Assembly: GCA_036877525.1 (NCBI GenBank)
Contig: JAZGTH010000072.1
Span: 2,480,001 to 2,544,000 of the forward strand
Direction: 5' to 3'
DNA length: 64,000 bases
Source of the DNA: Chromobotia macracanthus
Lineage: Eukaryota > Chordata > Actinopteri > Cypriniformes > Botiidae
The notes under the pieces were generated by a model. That model searched no databases and was not told the DNA's origin. It saw only the letters and a program-made list of their open reading frames with translations. Shown in pieces: positions 39,801-51,100 of this stretch. Both the position numbers and the translations under genes were made by a program. Each line of letters opens with the position of its first letter. The stretch's first letter is position 1.

Positions 39801-40330
39801 CTGGTATCCCTCTCTCTGGTCGTGATTTGCATCATGTGGCATACTACCTTCAAAACAACGGTTCATCAGTGACGGCAGTGGACCTCAGCTTTACGGAACT
39901 CCTGGATGAAAGCCTGCGACTTCTCTTACCATTCTTAGGGGTGCTACCGAAACTCTCCACACTTGCCATCAATGGGAACCGACTGACTGTAGCTATCCTT
40001 AAAGACCTGATAGAGATGGTGAAGGACCCCAAGAAGTTTCCCAGTTTGGCTTGGGTGGACCTAGGCAACAATGTGGACATCTTCACTGTGCCCCAGCCAT
40101 TGCTAGTTGCTCTACGTAGACGCTTTGGAATGAGAAGCAGCCTACCTACCATTTATGAATACAATGAGGACCACAGCAGTAGCTACTACCTGGAGACTTC
40201 TACTGAAGAAATTAGTGTGTTTGAGGAGGAGCAGAAGGAAGATGATGAGTTGGAGGATCATCTAGTGCTGGAGCCCTGGAACATAGTGGAGAAGAATGAG
40301 AACATTAAATTGCATTTCTGTGAGAGGTGA
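24804..40330 (+). CDS. lrrc75b: Leucine-rich repeat-containing protein 75B-like, complete, 4 coding exons
   Basis: Coding exons: 24804-25079, 27693-27821, 30712-30824 and 39751-40330, all in phase, giving 365 residues. The N-terminus is basic and polar (MGSKLTRQGS) and may be disordered. A helical region, VREIQALLKEQKVEQAVDVL, lies at about residues 69-88. Exons 2-3 carry NEILYKNAAFLNLVDPISHE and CRQLIYHLTPHSKW, both characteristic of LRRC75 proteins. Leucine-rich repeats span about 186-290 (VDLSFTELLDE, LAINGNRLT, WVDLGNNVDIFTVPQP), and an acidic tail follows from about 320. The biochemical role of the family is poorly defined. LRRC75A is its closest relative and matches similarly; I chose 75B because it lies beside GGT1, as in human. 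The ATG at 24804 is the first in good context after the CpG block. Confidence 0.87.
25080..27692 (+). other. Intron 1 of lrrc75b
   Basis: No coding exon is recognised. A short GTTGTTAGGGTGTTGTGG-like stretch (about 25495-25545) resembles a common fish repeat. Open frames around 25861-26182 and 26608-26886 overlap each other on both strands and show no family. Confidence 0.7.
27822..30711 (+). other. Intron 2 of lrrc75b
   Basis: No exon is seen. Holds a Family C element (29713-29974). The remainder is unique-looking AT-rich sequence. Confidence 0.7.
29713..29974 (+). mobile_element. Family C element (copy 1)
   Basis: Begins AAGCTGCAATCTGTAACC and ends GATGGCGATAGATAGGTGAAAG then TTATGGACTGCAACT, an inverted counterpart of the start. 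It matches the element at 60739-60892 at both ends but has a longer middle. Confidence 0.7.
31198..31320. repeat. Homopolymer-block low-complexity stretch
   Basis: Successive runs of T, C, A, T, A, C and T, each about 7-11 bases, with hardly any other sequence between about 31258 and 31314. Nothing else in the window looks like this, so an assembly or consensus error is possible. Confidence 0.8.
32458..32547. repeat. Three-copy tandem repeat, unit about 28-29 bases
   Basis: ACACACATATGGGGTAAATA occurs twice and ACACACGCATATGGGGTAAA once, in regular register with A-rich joints. Open frames across it on the minus strand are a by-product of the repeat. Confidence 0.85.
33910..33995 (+). mobile_element. 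Family B element, 3' fragment (copy 5)
   Basis: GAAAGTCATACAGGTTTTGAA followed by a decayed TGAGTAAAT-like stretch, ending GTCCCTTTAAA, the family's right end. Confidence 0.6.
36466..36545 (+). mobile_element. Family B element, 5' fragment (copy 6)
   Basis: AATAGTTGACACAAAAATGTC, then CTTTAACTCACCCTCAAGTCAT, the left-end pattern of the family. The copy stops after about 80 bases. Confidence 0.55.
39262..39332 (-). tRNA. tRNA-Gly (anticodon GCC)
   Basis: A 71-base minus-strand gene. The acceptor stem GCATTGG pairs with CCAATGC, followed by discriminator A. The A box is TGGTTCAGTGG, the anticodon loop contains GCC, and the B box is GGTTCGATTCC. It appears identical to the canonical vertebrate tRNA-Gly-GCC as I know it. 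No intron; CCA is not encoded. A TTTT tract follows within about 15 bases downstream, suitable as a Pol III terminator. It sits antisense in the last intron of lrrc75b, 418 bases before exon 4. Confidence 0.97.
39424..39475 (-). pseudogene. Decayed tRNA-Gly copy
   Basis: Plus-strand ATTGGCTGGGACTTGAACCC and CAGGCGACAATTCTACCA are clearly the tRNA-Gly 3' and anticodon regions with mutations. The 5' acceptor and D-stem part is lost. Its flank, TTCTAGACGTCTTGAAATCAG, matches the flank of the intact gene at 43695, so it derives from the same duplicated unit. Confidence 0.85.
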
Positions 40331-41656
40331 TGGGCCCTAGTTCCTCTCACATGGTTCTCTTGATCTTTCTGTCATCTGAGTTATCTTTTAACACAAAAAG
40401 CAGTCCTCCATTACAAACCCTAAAAGAAGCGATGTACTATGAATTAGAATGGCCCTGATAGCCTGGAGGTGTGAATTTGGGAGAAGAGAATGGGTAAATA
40501 AATTAAAACAGTTATAAACATTGAAAGGAGATTGTCCCTTCTGCTCAGCTGCAGTGTCCCAAACATACAGTCAAAATGGCTTTGTCTTTGTTCTTAAACT
40601 AAATGCTGTATTGATTTAAATTTAGGGTGAATTACTGACTTACCATGATAAGGGAAATAAGGGAAAGCCAATAAGGGAAAAGGACAAAGACTTTCAAATG
40701 TGAAACCCTTGAAGTGAAACAATCTTAGCTGCCCATACCAGCAGCTCCTGGGTCTCTGATGTGAAACGTTTAAGTTGTGGCAGATATGACCAGATGTTTC
40801 CCTCTGGAAAAGCTTTTGTCCAGGGCAGATTCACCTCAATTTGAGAGAAACTAAGAGCAGAGATGTGAGAGAGGAGAATAAAAGGGCTGGAGTGTGTGTG
40901 TGTGTGATTGTGTGTTATGTTGTTATGTGGAAGCGTACAGTATGATGCAAATGTAGCTTTAGTCAGAGCTCATTAGAGAGGACCAGACAAGCAGATAGCC
41001 AAGAGACTAGCAATGCTACCCTACCAGTGTGATTATTTTTCTATTAAATCTCATCTAGTTTGCAACACGAGCTGACATGCAACTGGCACTGTTCACTTGC
41101 TACGTTTCATTGCCACAACAAACATTTTTGTACAATCAGTAAGGAAATGAATTTTTATTTTAATTTTTTATTTTCATTTCATGTTTCTATAAAAAAATAA
41201 TTAATACATGTCAATACTTCATGTATTTGTTTTTGTTTTAAAAGAATTTGATGTTTGAAGTTCAACTCTAGTCATTTATAATGTTTTGATGCTTTGTGTA
41301 TGTGTGAATGCATGAGTGTTCTACAGTAAATGTGACCTTTTGATTTTTCTGATGATGACCTTTGCTCTACAGGTGGTACCTACATGGTTTCCTTTACAAA
41401 CACGCTGTCTGATTTGCACTTTACATGGCAGATTTTCCTTTTGGCTAGTCATCTCCGGTATTTGACCTTTCCTGGTCATTAGATTGCTGTTTTGGATTTC
41501 AGCATCACAATTTCCATTGTAGTACAACAACAGTCTTTTAATATAATTGTCACGAAATGTGTGACCTTCATGGCTTAGAGCATCTTTAAAAATCTATCCT
41601 GTATCTTTCTAACTTTTTTATATAAAAAAGCCCACATGATTGTTCTTGCAATGTAA

Positions 41657-41662
41657 AATAAA
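41657..41662 (+). terminator. Candidate lrrc75b polyadenylation signal (AATAAA)
   Basis: AATAAA followed about 35 bases later by the GT-rich TTGTCTTTTGTGTTTG, a classical cleavage arrangement, 1.33 kb after the stop codon. An earlier AATAAA at 40497-40502 is the alternative. Confidence 0.55.
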
Positions 41663-41838
41663 CACTGTTGTAAAACAAATACTTGTCTTTTGTGTTTGAG
41701 ATGAAACAAAGAAACTGCTTTACAGACGGCAGATGATAAAGCAAGAAGGATACAGAGAAGAATGTGGAATATGAAGGTACAAAAGGAGAGAGTGAATGCA
41801 TATTTAGATCAGACATTACTAACAGAGAAAGATGCACC

Positions 41839-42103
41839 AATAATTTTAGGTTGTAAGAATGTTTCCCTGAAGTTTCCATTAAGTAAAAAAAACTGTAAAA
41901 ACATTATTTTGAAAGTGTAGGAACTTTCGTCAGGTTTTTAGACATTATATTAACATTATGGCTTGCTTATAAGAACATTATTCAAACATTTTTAATTCTG
42001 TAATGTTTTTAAAATGTTCTACTAACTACTTAAGAATAATGTTTTTGATACATGATATATAAGGTTAAAAAAGGTTTTACATAAGGTTTTGTGGTAACTT
42101 TGA
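41839..42103 (+). mobile_element. Family A element, 3' truncated (copy 7)
   Basis: Starts within TAATTTTAGGTTGTAAGAAT and runs through the family's middle to a TAAGGTTTTACATAAGG-like stretch. The GTTAGCTGGG end is missing. A possible SINE-head remnant (CACAGGTTTGTTTCC) follows. Confidence 0.7.
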
Positions 42104-43694
42104 CACCAGGGCTAGTGAAGCATGTTACTGGTAATGCCAAGGTCACAGGTTTGTTTCCAAAGTAACATGCAAACTAACTTAAACCTTAAATGAGCACTAA
42201 GTTGTTATGGATGAATAGGGCTACTAATTGCATTAATGTAGAGCACAGATCAGTCTCCAGATGCTCTTCTGAACAAAACTAAAGCCTCGTTTTATTTGGT
42301 TCCCTCAATTTCTCATCTTGGTGTGATCAATACTCGCTGTTTCTCAGTCTCTCTGTTTAATGAGAACAGGGCTCTATGTTAGCAGACAGTACTTTCCTAA
42401 TGAGACTATATAAGTCATTTGAACAGTTGATATATATGGAGCTGTAATTCACTCAAGTAGCTTTCTCATTATTTTTTCCTTCTTTTAAATAATACATACA
42501 CTCGGTAACTGCCTATATTACTTGAAGATTGCTGTTGGTTTTATACAAACAGCTCTTGAATCGTGAACACGGAACAATATATGTAGCTGAATATGCTTTC
42601 CAAGAACACGCCAAACAAAATAAGAGAGAGCATACAGCTATAGCCAATCATAAACTTTAAATCACAAAGAATTATTAAAGCATTATGTATTATGATATGA
42701 GAAAAGAGGATTAGGTAAATGTTTAAACAGAGTAACAACTATAATTTATGATTAGGTAATGATAATGCAATGTGTACATATATAAAGTGAAAACATGCAG
42801 AAAATAATGTGAGGAATCCTGGATTTTGCATGGGTCTTTTGCACTGTCTGGTGTGGATAACAGCTGTCTGTCGTCAGCTTGCATCAGTGCATTGGTTTAA
42901 CCCAAGAAAGAGTAAATAACCTTCCTCCAACTCCCCTAAACTCCAAAAAAGCAGCAGTTATGTGCCTTCTAATTCATCAAGATTTATCATCCTCTGTAAA
43001 CTATATGAGGGAGGATCTGAAGCCGTGCATGTGTGAGCATTTGATTTAATCCATATCTTTGCTGTTTGATTCTGTTCCACGATCTTAATTGCACAATTCT
43101 GTCTTTTACAAGACTGATGGTCCAGTTTGTCTCTGGGGAGCAATGCTAAACGTTTCTTGCATTCTGTTACTAAAGAAGTTTTGGTATCTGTACTGGTTCC
43201 ACATGTGCAGGACATTGAAGGGCATAACATAACCCAAATGACCACAAAATGAATTACACCAGGATAAAAAAAATCATTTCCATAAAATTCATTGCATGCT
43301 AGTCAAGTCTACATTGCGGGGATCTTGTGGAAAATGTCGCCCCCAACTGGGAAACTGTTTGAATTACTCTACCATGCAAAACAGCACAGAAAGCGTATTG
43401 TGTAATAACATCTGAAGTTATCCATCTGATAGGAAGTTTTAACTTTATATTTAAATTAGTTTCCACTGGCTGGTTTATCACTTACTTTACACTGTGTTAA
43501 GATATGCTTATATGCTTTGGACACACTGAGCTGTTTGGAGTAAATCTTCAGGTCACTTCATCACTTCATTTTCTTCTTCATCATTTTATTAACTTCAGGT
43601 TTCCTTGGTTTCTTTTTCTACTGTTTTCTATGGTTTTCTTTGTTCTAGAAGTCTTGAAATCAGTGGCTATCAATAAAAGAAAAAAAACGTGTGA

Positions 43695-43765
43695 TGCATT
43701 GGCCGGGAATCGAACCCGGGCCTCCCGCGTGGCAGGCGAGAATTCTACCACTGAACCACCAATGC
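43695..43765 (-). tRNA. tRNA-Gly (anticodon GCC), second copy
   Basis: All 71 bases are identical to the copy at 39262-39332, with the same orientation, discriminator A and A and B boxes. In transcript direction it is followed by a run of seven or eight T residues about 5 bases later, an excellent Pol III terminator. It lies between lrrc75b and rnf34, antisense to both. Confidence 0.97.
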
Positions 43766-44559
43766 TTGGTAAAAATCGTTGCGAGCAAAGGTTCGAACCC
43801 TGACCTTTCATTATCTGAAGCTGAAGTTTTTCTTCTAGTTTTGAAACAATCCCGGGACATTCATTTATTTTAAAGAATAACAGTGTGTAGAAGTCGTGTA
43901 TATGTGACATAAGGGATCTCTGTAAAACCTGACAAATGAAATAATCAATAATGAACCTGACAATAGTGATATAATATTAAATTATGATTTTATCTTTGAG
44001 TAAAACCAACAGGCAGACACACAGATGCATAGATTTTCTTTCCTGGGTGTTGAGAGTATGACAGTGTGATATGAACCACTGCATTTTCTCTCCTGTAGGC
44101 AGTGATGATTGTGCTATACCATAAAATTTACTGAAAAAAATACTAAAAAATGTACTTAATTTAAATTGAAAATGTACTTTTACATTCATAAATATACCGT
44201 ATTAACATACCCTAAATATACCGAAATAGCATTCGCGTCGATATGAAATCTGGCCACTAGATGGCCTACTTTCTCACTTTATTAAAACAATAGCGTGAAC
44301 ATAAATAATGCGCCTTGAAATGCTTATAGCAGCTTAGAGCTGTTCAAGCCTCACAGTACACATTTAAAACAATGCCATTTAAAATAAAAATATAAAAATC
44401 ATCGTATTTATATCAATGAATTATTGCACACGATGAAAAGGAGAAATGACACGTATCGATCCACCTTGTCTTCGTTTTCATTTTGCAGTCTGTGGATCTG
44501 AGACTTTATATTCATTGCATTCATTGCATATTTATATTTATTGCATTTCTAAATATCTC

Positions 44560-44840
44560 GTTTAAGGGTGAGTTTGCTGGGTTAAAGTAGTTTGGATGGG
44601 TTTAATTGTTCAAAGTGAGTTTGCATGGTTTTGTTTGCATGGGTTAAAGGTGAGTTTGCATGGGTTTAAAGGTGAGTTTGCATGGGTTTAAAGGTGAGTT
44701 TGCATGGGTTTAAATGTGAGTTTGCATGGTTTAAATGTGAGTTTGCATGGGTTAAAGGTGAGTTTGCATGGGTTTAAATGTGAGTTTGCATGGTTTAAAT
44801 GTGAGTTTGCATGGGTTAAAGGTGAGTTTGCATGGGTTTA
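44560..44840. repeat. Minisatellite of 21-22 base units upstream of rnf34
   Basis: About nine tight units of the form GGTTTAAAGGTGAGTTTGCAT (44640-44840), preceded by degenerate ones from 44560. Three unit variants alternate regularly, so the last part is a 64-base higher-order repeat present twice. It ends about 270 bases before the rnf34 start codon. Confidence 0.95.
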
Positions 44841-44874
44841 AACAAACGGTGCCCGAAAAGTCGCTGCATCAAAC

Positions 44875-45112
44875 TAATGCCTGCGCACATGCGTGTCGAC
44901 AAGACACGCCCACTCGCCGGGAACAGAAATCCGATTGGCTGCTATACATAACCGTGGCTCTTGCCGTTTCAGGATCAGTGGATCCCTGCTTTACCATGAC
45001 GTGATGCTCCACAAATACACGGGAATGATAGAGAGAGAAGACCCGACGAAGCGCTCCCGTCCGTCTGTGCGATGAACGTCATCTCATCCAGTTTTCACAC
45101 ACCGGAGCTGCT
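44875..45112 (+). promoter_or_regulatory. rnf34 promoter and 5'UTR
   Basis: CpG-rich compared with its surroundings. It holds TGCGCACATGCG (NRF1-like, about 44880-44892), an inverted CCAAT box GATTGGCTG at about 44933-44941, and TGACGTGA (CRE-like) at about 44997-45004. No TATA box is evident, as expected for a housekeeping CpG promoter. Confidence 0.6.
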
Positions 45113-48100
45113 ATGAAGGTACGGTGAGCGTTTCGGAGAAACATTAGCAGTCGTTTATAAACGACTTGCAATACAATAAACGATTGTTTGCAGCAGTATT
45201 CGTGATGTTTGATCCATCAAAAGTCAGATTGCAAAAGTTGCACCAGTTTTGTTGCGAGGTTGCGAATGGCTGCTGCCTTTTTTATTGCTCTCGAGTGTTT
45301 TCCGCTTGGTAAACGTGCATTTTATGTATTGCTTTATGTATTTTATTTTATTATATTATGTGTGTAATGGTTTTGTAATGGTTCATCACTACCCAGTTTA
45401 TCACGGCACTTTTGTCAGCGGTTTGGTCACGTCACCGTCACGTTTCAATGACGTGTTTATGTAGGATTGCGATGGCCGTGACGTCACGAGGGTGCCATCA
45501 GTGTGTGTGCCGCCCCCCCACACACACACACACACACATATCACAATTGCATGATGACGTCAGACTCGCAGTCGATGACGTGAAGATGGTTATGAAAGTG
45601 ATTGTGATTCTGATGATTGGTTGGGCTGATATGAGTGGACTAGCATCTCTGACGTCATAAGGGACGTAGGACAAACAGGCCTTTTTCTCCACTGAAAAAG
45701 CTTATTTTAAATATGACATACTAACTATAACATCAAAACAGTGATGCAGGGAGGGAAGAGGATGATCACAATTATTGTGATGCTGATTGTGATGATTGGC
45801 AAGGTTGATATGCATGAACATGCAGAATAAACAGTCTGACCTAAATGTTTTCCTCCAGCGAGCATCACGTTTGAATTATGGCATTGAATTGACATCAGAA
45901 CGGTGGATTATGACCTCAGGAATGGTGATGAAAATGGTATGATTGACTGAGCTGTTATGAAAGGTAGAGCTGCCGAGGCGGTCATAAGCACACAGTTTTC
46001 TCCAGACTTAGAATAAAGATATTAGCATAGTGTAATTACGATGTGAAATGCTGATGAAAATGAGTTGTGAATATTGTTATTATTGTAATTGTCGTGGTAG
46101 AAGTGATGGCATTTTAAATGTTTTTACAAAAAAACACTCCTTTTAATGCAAAGAAAGGAGCAGTTTTTATCAGCAGTTTTACGTTTGTGAGCGTGTATAA
46201 TTAGATGCTTAATGGCATGTCTGTTCATTTAGGTTTATGAATAATACCTCTCATTCATAAGAGCTCTTCTGTGTGGTTTAGTATCTGCCTGTGGTCTATG
46301 TAATGATGCTGTAGTGACACTTTCCCTAAAACTTTCCCTGGGAGGAAAAAATAAAGTTTAAAAGAAATCTATTTTCCCCGGCAAAACAGCTGTTCTGTGA
46401 TGTTACTTTTGTTTAAGAGAAAGAGGCTTTTCACGTCAAGACAGTAAACAGTAGCGGGTGGTAACGGGTTCAAGTCTGATCTGTGTTGAGACATTGTAAT
46501 ACGGTGTAATGTGACATCCATAAATGTTATATTTCTGATCTTACTGTTTTATCCATCTTGTAAACCAAGCTTTTATAAAAACATTGTCTTTATGCAATAT
46601 CAGATGTCTGATCCCGCCGGTTAATCATGTTATATATACACTTTTTATGTTTCAAGAGTGTCTGAAGAGTTAAACATGAGTCTGAAAAAGTTTCAGATCA
46701 GTGGAGATAGTTTTCCGTCTTCTGTGTAATAATGAACAGGATGGAAGATTAAATGTCAAATCTCACCAGATGATCGTTATTGAAAATGCCAGACATTTTG
46801 TGATAAGAAGACGGTCTCAAAGATAAAATACTGATGATTGCTAAGATTTGATACATTTCTATTTAATAAAAAGCCTCTTACATTACTTTAGCTTTGTCTG
46901 AATAGTTTTCAAGCCATCCTGATTCCTTTTGAGGTTCTTCAAAAGAAGGATGCCCTAATATGAGATGCTCTTGCTGTGTTTTTATGCAAAGTGATCATTT
47001 AAAAAGTAAATAAAAGCGAACTATTTCACAGTCTAGAGTAACTGCAGTTGGCTCATGGAGGTGGCCTTCTCGCCGTGCCAGCGGGGTGATAATTGAAGTG
47101 ACAGGGTAAATCTGTAGTACCGGCTCTCAGCCAGACTGAATCACAGACAGCGAATTCACGGCCCGACCTTATGTTATGCAACACGGCGCTCGCGCTAACA
47201 GCCGTACTGTTCAAACACTCCTCATACTGCCGGAGTTGCTGCACTTCAACCCAGGGTTTCTCATGAACAGCCAACATTGTGTGTAATCTGATAAACACAG
47301 TAAATAAGTGACCAGCCAGAATGTACTTCAGTGGCAGGGTCGGGGTTGAACTGACTTACAGAGATACAGAGTGATGATACTGCCAAATGTTATGGCTTGC
47401 AGGCTTATTTTTATATTTATGTATACAAGTTTATTATATGTATTTTAATATGTTTAGCCATTTTTTGTAACACCATTGTAAATGTATATGAGATCTCCTG
47501 CCAACAGTGTACGAAGTTTCCAAAATCGTCCTTTCATTTTGTTTGTTTTAACAAGAATAATGGGTAATACCAAGTTAATATTATACAGTACTATGCAATG
47601 TACTATGCAAGACGTATGTACATTAGATCTCAAAAACATTTATTTTAAGATAGTGATTTTATTTATTCTGTTTTAATGTGTCAGTAAAAAAAAATCTAAT
47701 CTCTGTGTAGTCATAAAGAACTCATTTCAGTCTAAAGAAAACAAAGAATATTGCAACAGATGTTATGGCCCCCACAGAGCCCCGATCTCAGCATCATCCA
47801 GTCAGTCTGAATTACATAAACAAACAGAATAAATCCTGAGAAGAACTGAAGCAGATTCTCCAAGATGCTCAGAACAACATCCTGCGAGTCCCCTTAAAAA
47901 GTATGCACGTGTCCCTAGAGAACTGCTGCTATTTTAAAGGCAAAGACTAATTTAGTTGTTGTGTGTTGTGATTTGATTTGATACAGTCACACACACGACT
48001 GCTGCCCTGCATTACATAACTGTTTAAGCAGTAAAGCCCCAGGGTGAGCTGAGTGCCCTGCCTGGCTTAACTTTCTCTGTCCTGGGCATAAAGGCAACAA

Positions 48101-51100
48101 CAGATTTTAGCCTCTCAGCTAAAACTACATCAAGACTCATATGGTCACATTGCGTCAGTCCATCTCTCTCCTTCTCTCTCTCTCTTGGCCAGCCCCTCTC
48201 TGTCGCATCATTTGCGATCATTGTGGTCCATTGTAAGTCACCACACTCAGATGTTATTATGAGACATCATGCCATGTTGGGTCACAGATGGTTGCTGGGC
48301 TGCTGAAAGACGGTATCCATGTTTACAGTGTCAATAACATGATGTTTGTGTACATATGGGAACGTTGATCTAAGACTTTCTGGAAAGACAAGGAAACAGT
48401 GAGTGGTGGTGACAGTTTAGGTGTTAATGTTTGTTTTGCAACAACTGAACGTTTCTTTATTCTGTGGGAGCTGAGCTTTGCTGTCGGCCAGTGTCATTTC
48501 ATCTTTAGTACGGAAAGTGTGGTTATATTAGTGTGTAACGTGTGGTTATAGTACACATTTGTTGTGTTTGTATAGTTAGACATAGACATGGACAATTCTT
48601 TCTTTCTTTCTTTCAAAAGAATTCATATCTGTATGTCTTACATTATATGTTTCAGCGTCTTTCCAAGGGTAATAAAGTACATGTACGTTTTACCTATTAA
48701 TATGAATGAGATCACCCTGCGTTGGGTGTATTGTCACATATCTTGCACAGTGAAAGAGAAATGACTAACCAGCATCTAAATTTACACCTTAAGTAAACAG
48801 AAGCTCTTAGAAACCTTGCACCATTAGAGCATCGGATAGGAGGAAAACTTTTAGCAATTCCGGATCTCTCAGTCTCTCTCTGTAGACTTTATGATTATTA
48901 TGAAAGTGTTGTTTGGTTTGAACATCCATTTAGCTAAACCCGAGAGACGTCCATTTGTTTAGCTCTCGTAGTCTGTCATCGTTTTAACGTCAAAGTGTGC
49001 AGGAATTAGCTGGACCTCATTCTGCCCTAACAGTCGTTTCAGCTGTATCGTATTTCTCTCGCTGTCAAGGATTCACTTAAGACCTGCTAAACAACTCAAA
49101 TTACTGCAACAGAACACAGACAGAGTTTAAAAATATTAAAATCTGATTTAATATTCTATACTATAAGAATAAACTGCACGGCACTGATTGCCTTCCTGTT
49201 ATGATGCAGAACAGCTGGAAGTGAGTTACATAATGTGGAAATCAGAAAATGTATGTGCCTGATTTTGTCAGTGGGTGAACAAATCTGCCCTCTGTGGGGG
49301 CAATAAACCGACTCTGCCCAGGTAATTTTCCTCTTGAATAAGTAGTCTGTCCATGTCAATAGAATGAAATGCATTATGGGTTGCATTACAATGTGTCCTA
49401 TGCGAGTCCATCAAATGCATTTTTATTACTATCTGAGCATCCAGTCAGACAGTTTTAAATTTACATTTATGCATTTAGCTGATGCTTATATCCAAAGCAA
49501 CTTATAGTGCATTCAAGTTCTACATTCTATTGAAGTTTAATGAAAATCGAACCCTCAACTTTTGCGCTGTTAAAGCAATGCTCTACCAATTGAGCTACAA
49601 GCCACGATTTGTTGTTTGTATTTAAAAATATATTTATATTTTTTAGAGAAGCCAAACCAGTTGGCAATGTGTATGTTTGAAAACACAGAGTTGAAATGAC
49701 TACACTTACGGCACATTTAAATATTGTATATGAATGTTACATATGTAACATTTGCTCAGTAATTCAAACAAGCCTCATATCTAAGCATATCTTGCTCTTC
49801 CAGGCTGGGGCCTCCTCCATGTGGGCGTCGTGCTGTGGGCTGTTGAACGAGGTGATCGGCACCGGGGCGGTCCGCACCCAGCAGCCGGGCTTTGGAGCTG
49901 GAGCCGGGCCATTTCGCTTCGCCCCCAGCGCAGGCTATTCCACCTACCCCCCTGCCAGCACCACCTCAGGAAGCACTAGTCTGGTGTGCAAAGCTTGTGG
50001 ACTTGCCTTCTCAGTGTTCCGACGAAAGGTAAGACCACTGGAGATGGTCAGATTCAAACCCACATTTCCCACTTACGCACCACAGCAGTTGTGTCTGCAA
50101 CACTACACCATGGCTCTGGCAGTTCATAATGTTTTAATGAGAAGTAGCTGATAACACACTAAGGTTTGTGGTTGGGTGTGCAATGCAGTTTGTGCAGAAT
50201 ATACAACTGTATGTAGCTAATGTGATATGAGGTGCGTATGTCTGTATCTTGTAAGTCCATCATGAAGTTTTGTTGCCTGGAAAAGGACAGAGGTGAGCAT
50301 TGTTGTTCTGAAATCATATCAGCATTTTCACACCTGTTCTCAGACAGTGCAGTGCATCTGTTTGTGCTCTTCTGTGTGGAGCTGGTGGTTTGATCTAGGG
50401 TGAAAACGGATTGATTGAACAGAGGATTTAGAATCATGGTGACATTTGATAACTATTACTGTGCCAACAGAGACTCCAAAAGTGTTTCTCAGAGAGTCTG
50501 AAAGCTAAACTTGGTCTCAGCTCATGCAGCAGTGATGAGAGACGCTCAGCATCTGTTAGAACATCTGAACTAAACTAAACTCTCTGATCTTATGAAATGT
50601 TAACAGTGAAATGAGTTAGGTGACCATTTACTGCTAAAGAAAATAACATTTACGCATTTGGCAGACGCTTTTATCCAAAGCAACGTACAGTACATATTAG
50701 GGTACAGATTTTATCAATATGTGTGTTCCCTGGGGATTGAACCTAGATCCTTTGGAATGTTATCTTATTGTTGTTCCAATTGAACTACAGGTTTCTTTCT
50801 TGAATGCAAAATATTTTAAAATATAAAACCATCTGGTTTCAGACATTAGTATTATTGTCATTCTCCTCTCACTTCCTGTCTCGCTCTCTTCACCCTCACA
50901 GCACATTTGTTTGGACTGTAAGAAGAGCTTCTGCTCGCTGTGCTCCGTGCTGCAGGAAAACCTGCGCCGCTGTGCCACCTGCCATTTGCTGTGGGGCACG
51001 GCCTTTCAGCGGCAGCGGTTAATGCGACTTCGCGTCAAAGACCTGCGGCAGTACCTTACGCTGCGAAACATCAACACAGACACATGCAGGGAGAAACAAG

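Larger units (their letters stand above)
40331..45112. other. Spacer: lrrc75b 3'UTR, tRNA-Gly and rnf34 upstream region
   Basis: The lrrc75b 3'UTR probably runs to about 41.68 kb. Then come a Family A copy, a tRNA-Gly gene, a minisatellite and the rnf34 promoter. Frames between about 42.5 and 43.5 kb are unrecognised and I do not call them genes. Confidence 0.7.

Noticed and set aside
43774..43850. Possible extra tRNA with GGTTCGAACCC next to the second tRNA-Gly
   Set aside because: The T-stem sides do not pair and no acceptor or D arm can be built; at most a decayed relic.
44560..44840. CRISPR-like direct repeats
   Set aside because: The units are contiguous with no unique spacers, and the context is a vertebrate genome; it is a minisatellite.
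44768..45075. Open frames with repeated GLNVSLH motifs
   Set aside because: This is the translated minisatellite; the frame runs into the rnf34 promoter and has no independent support.
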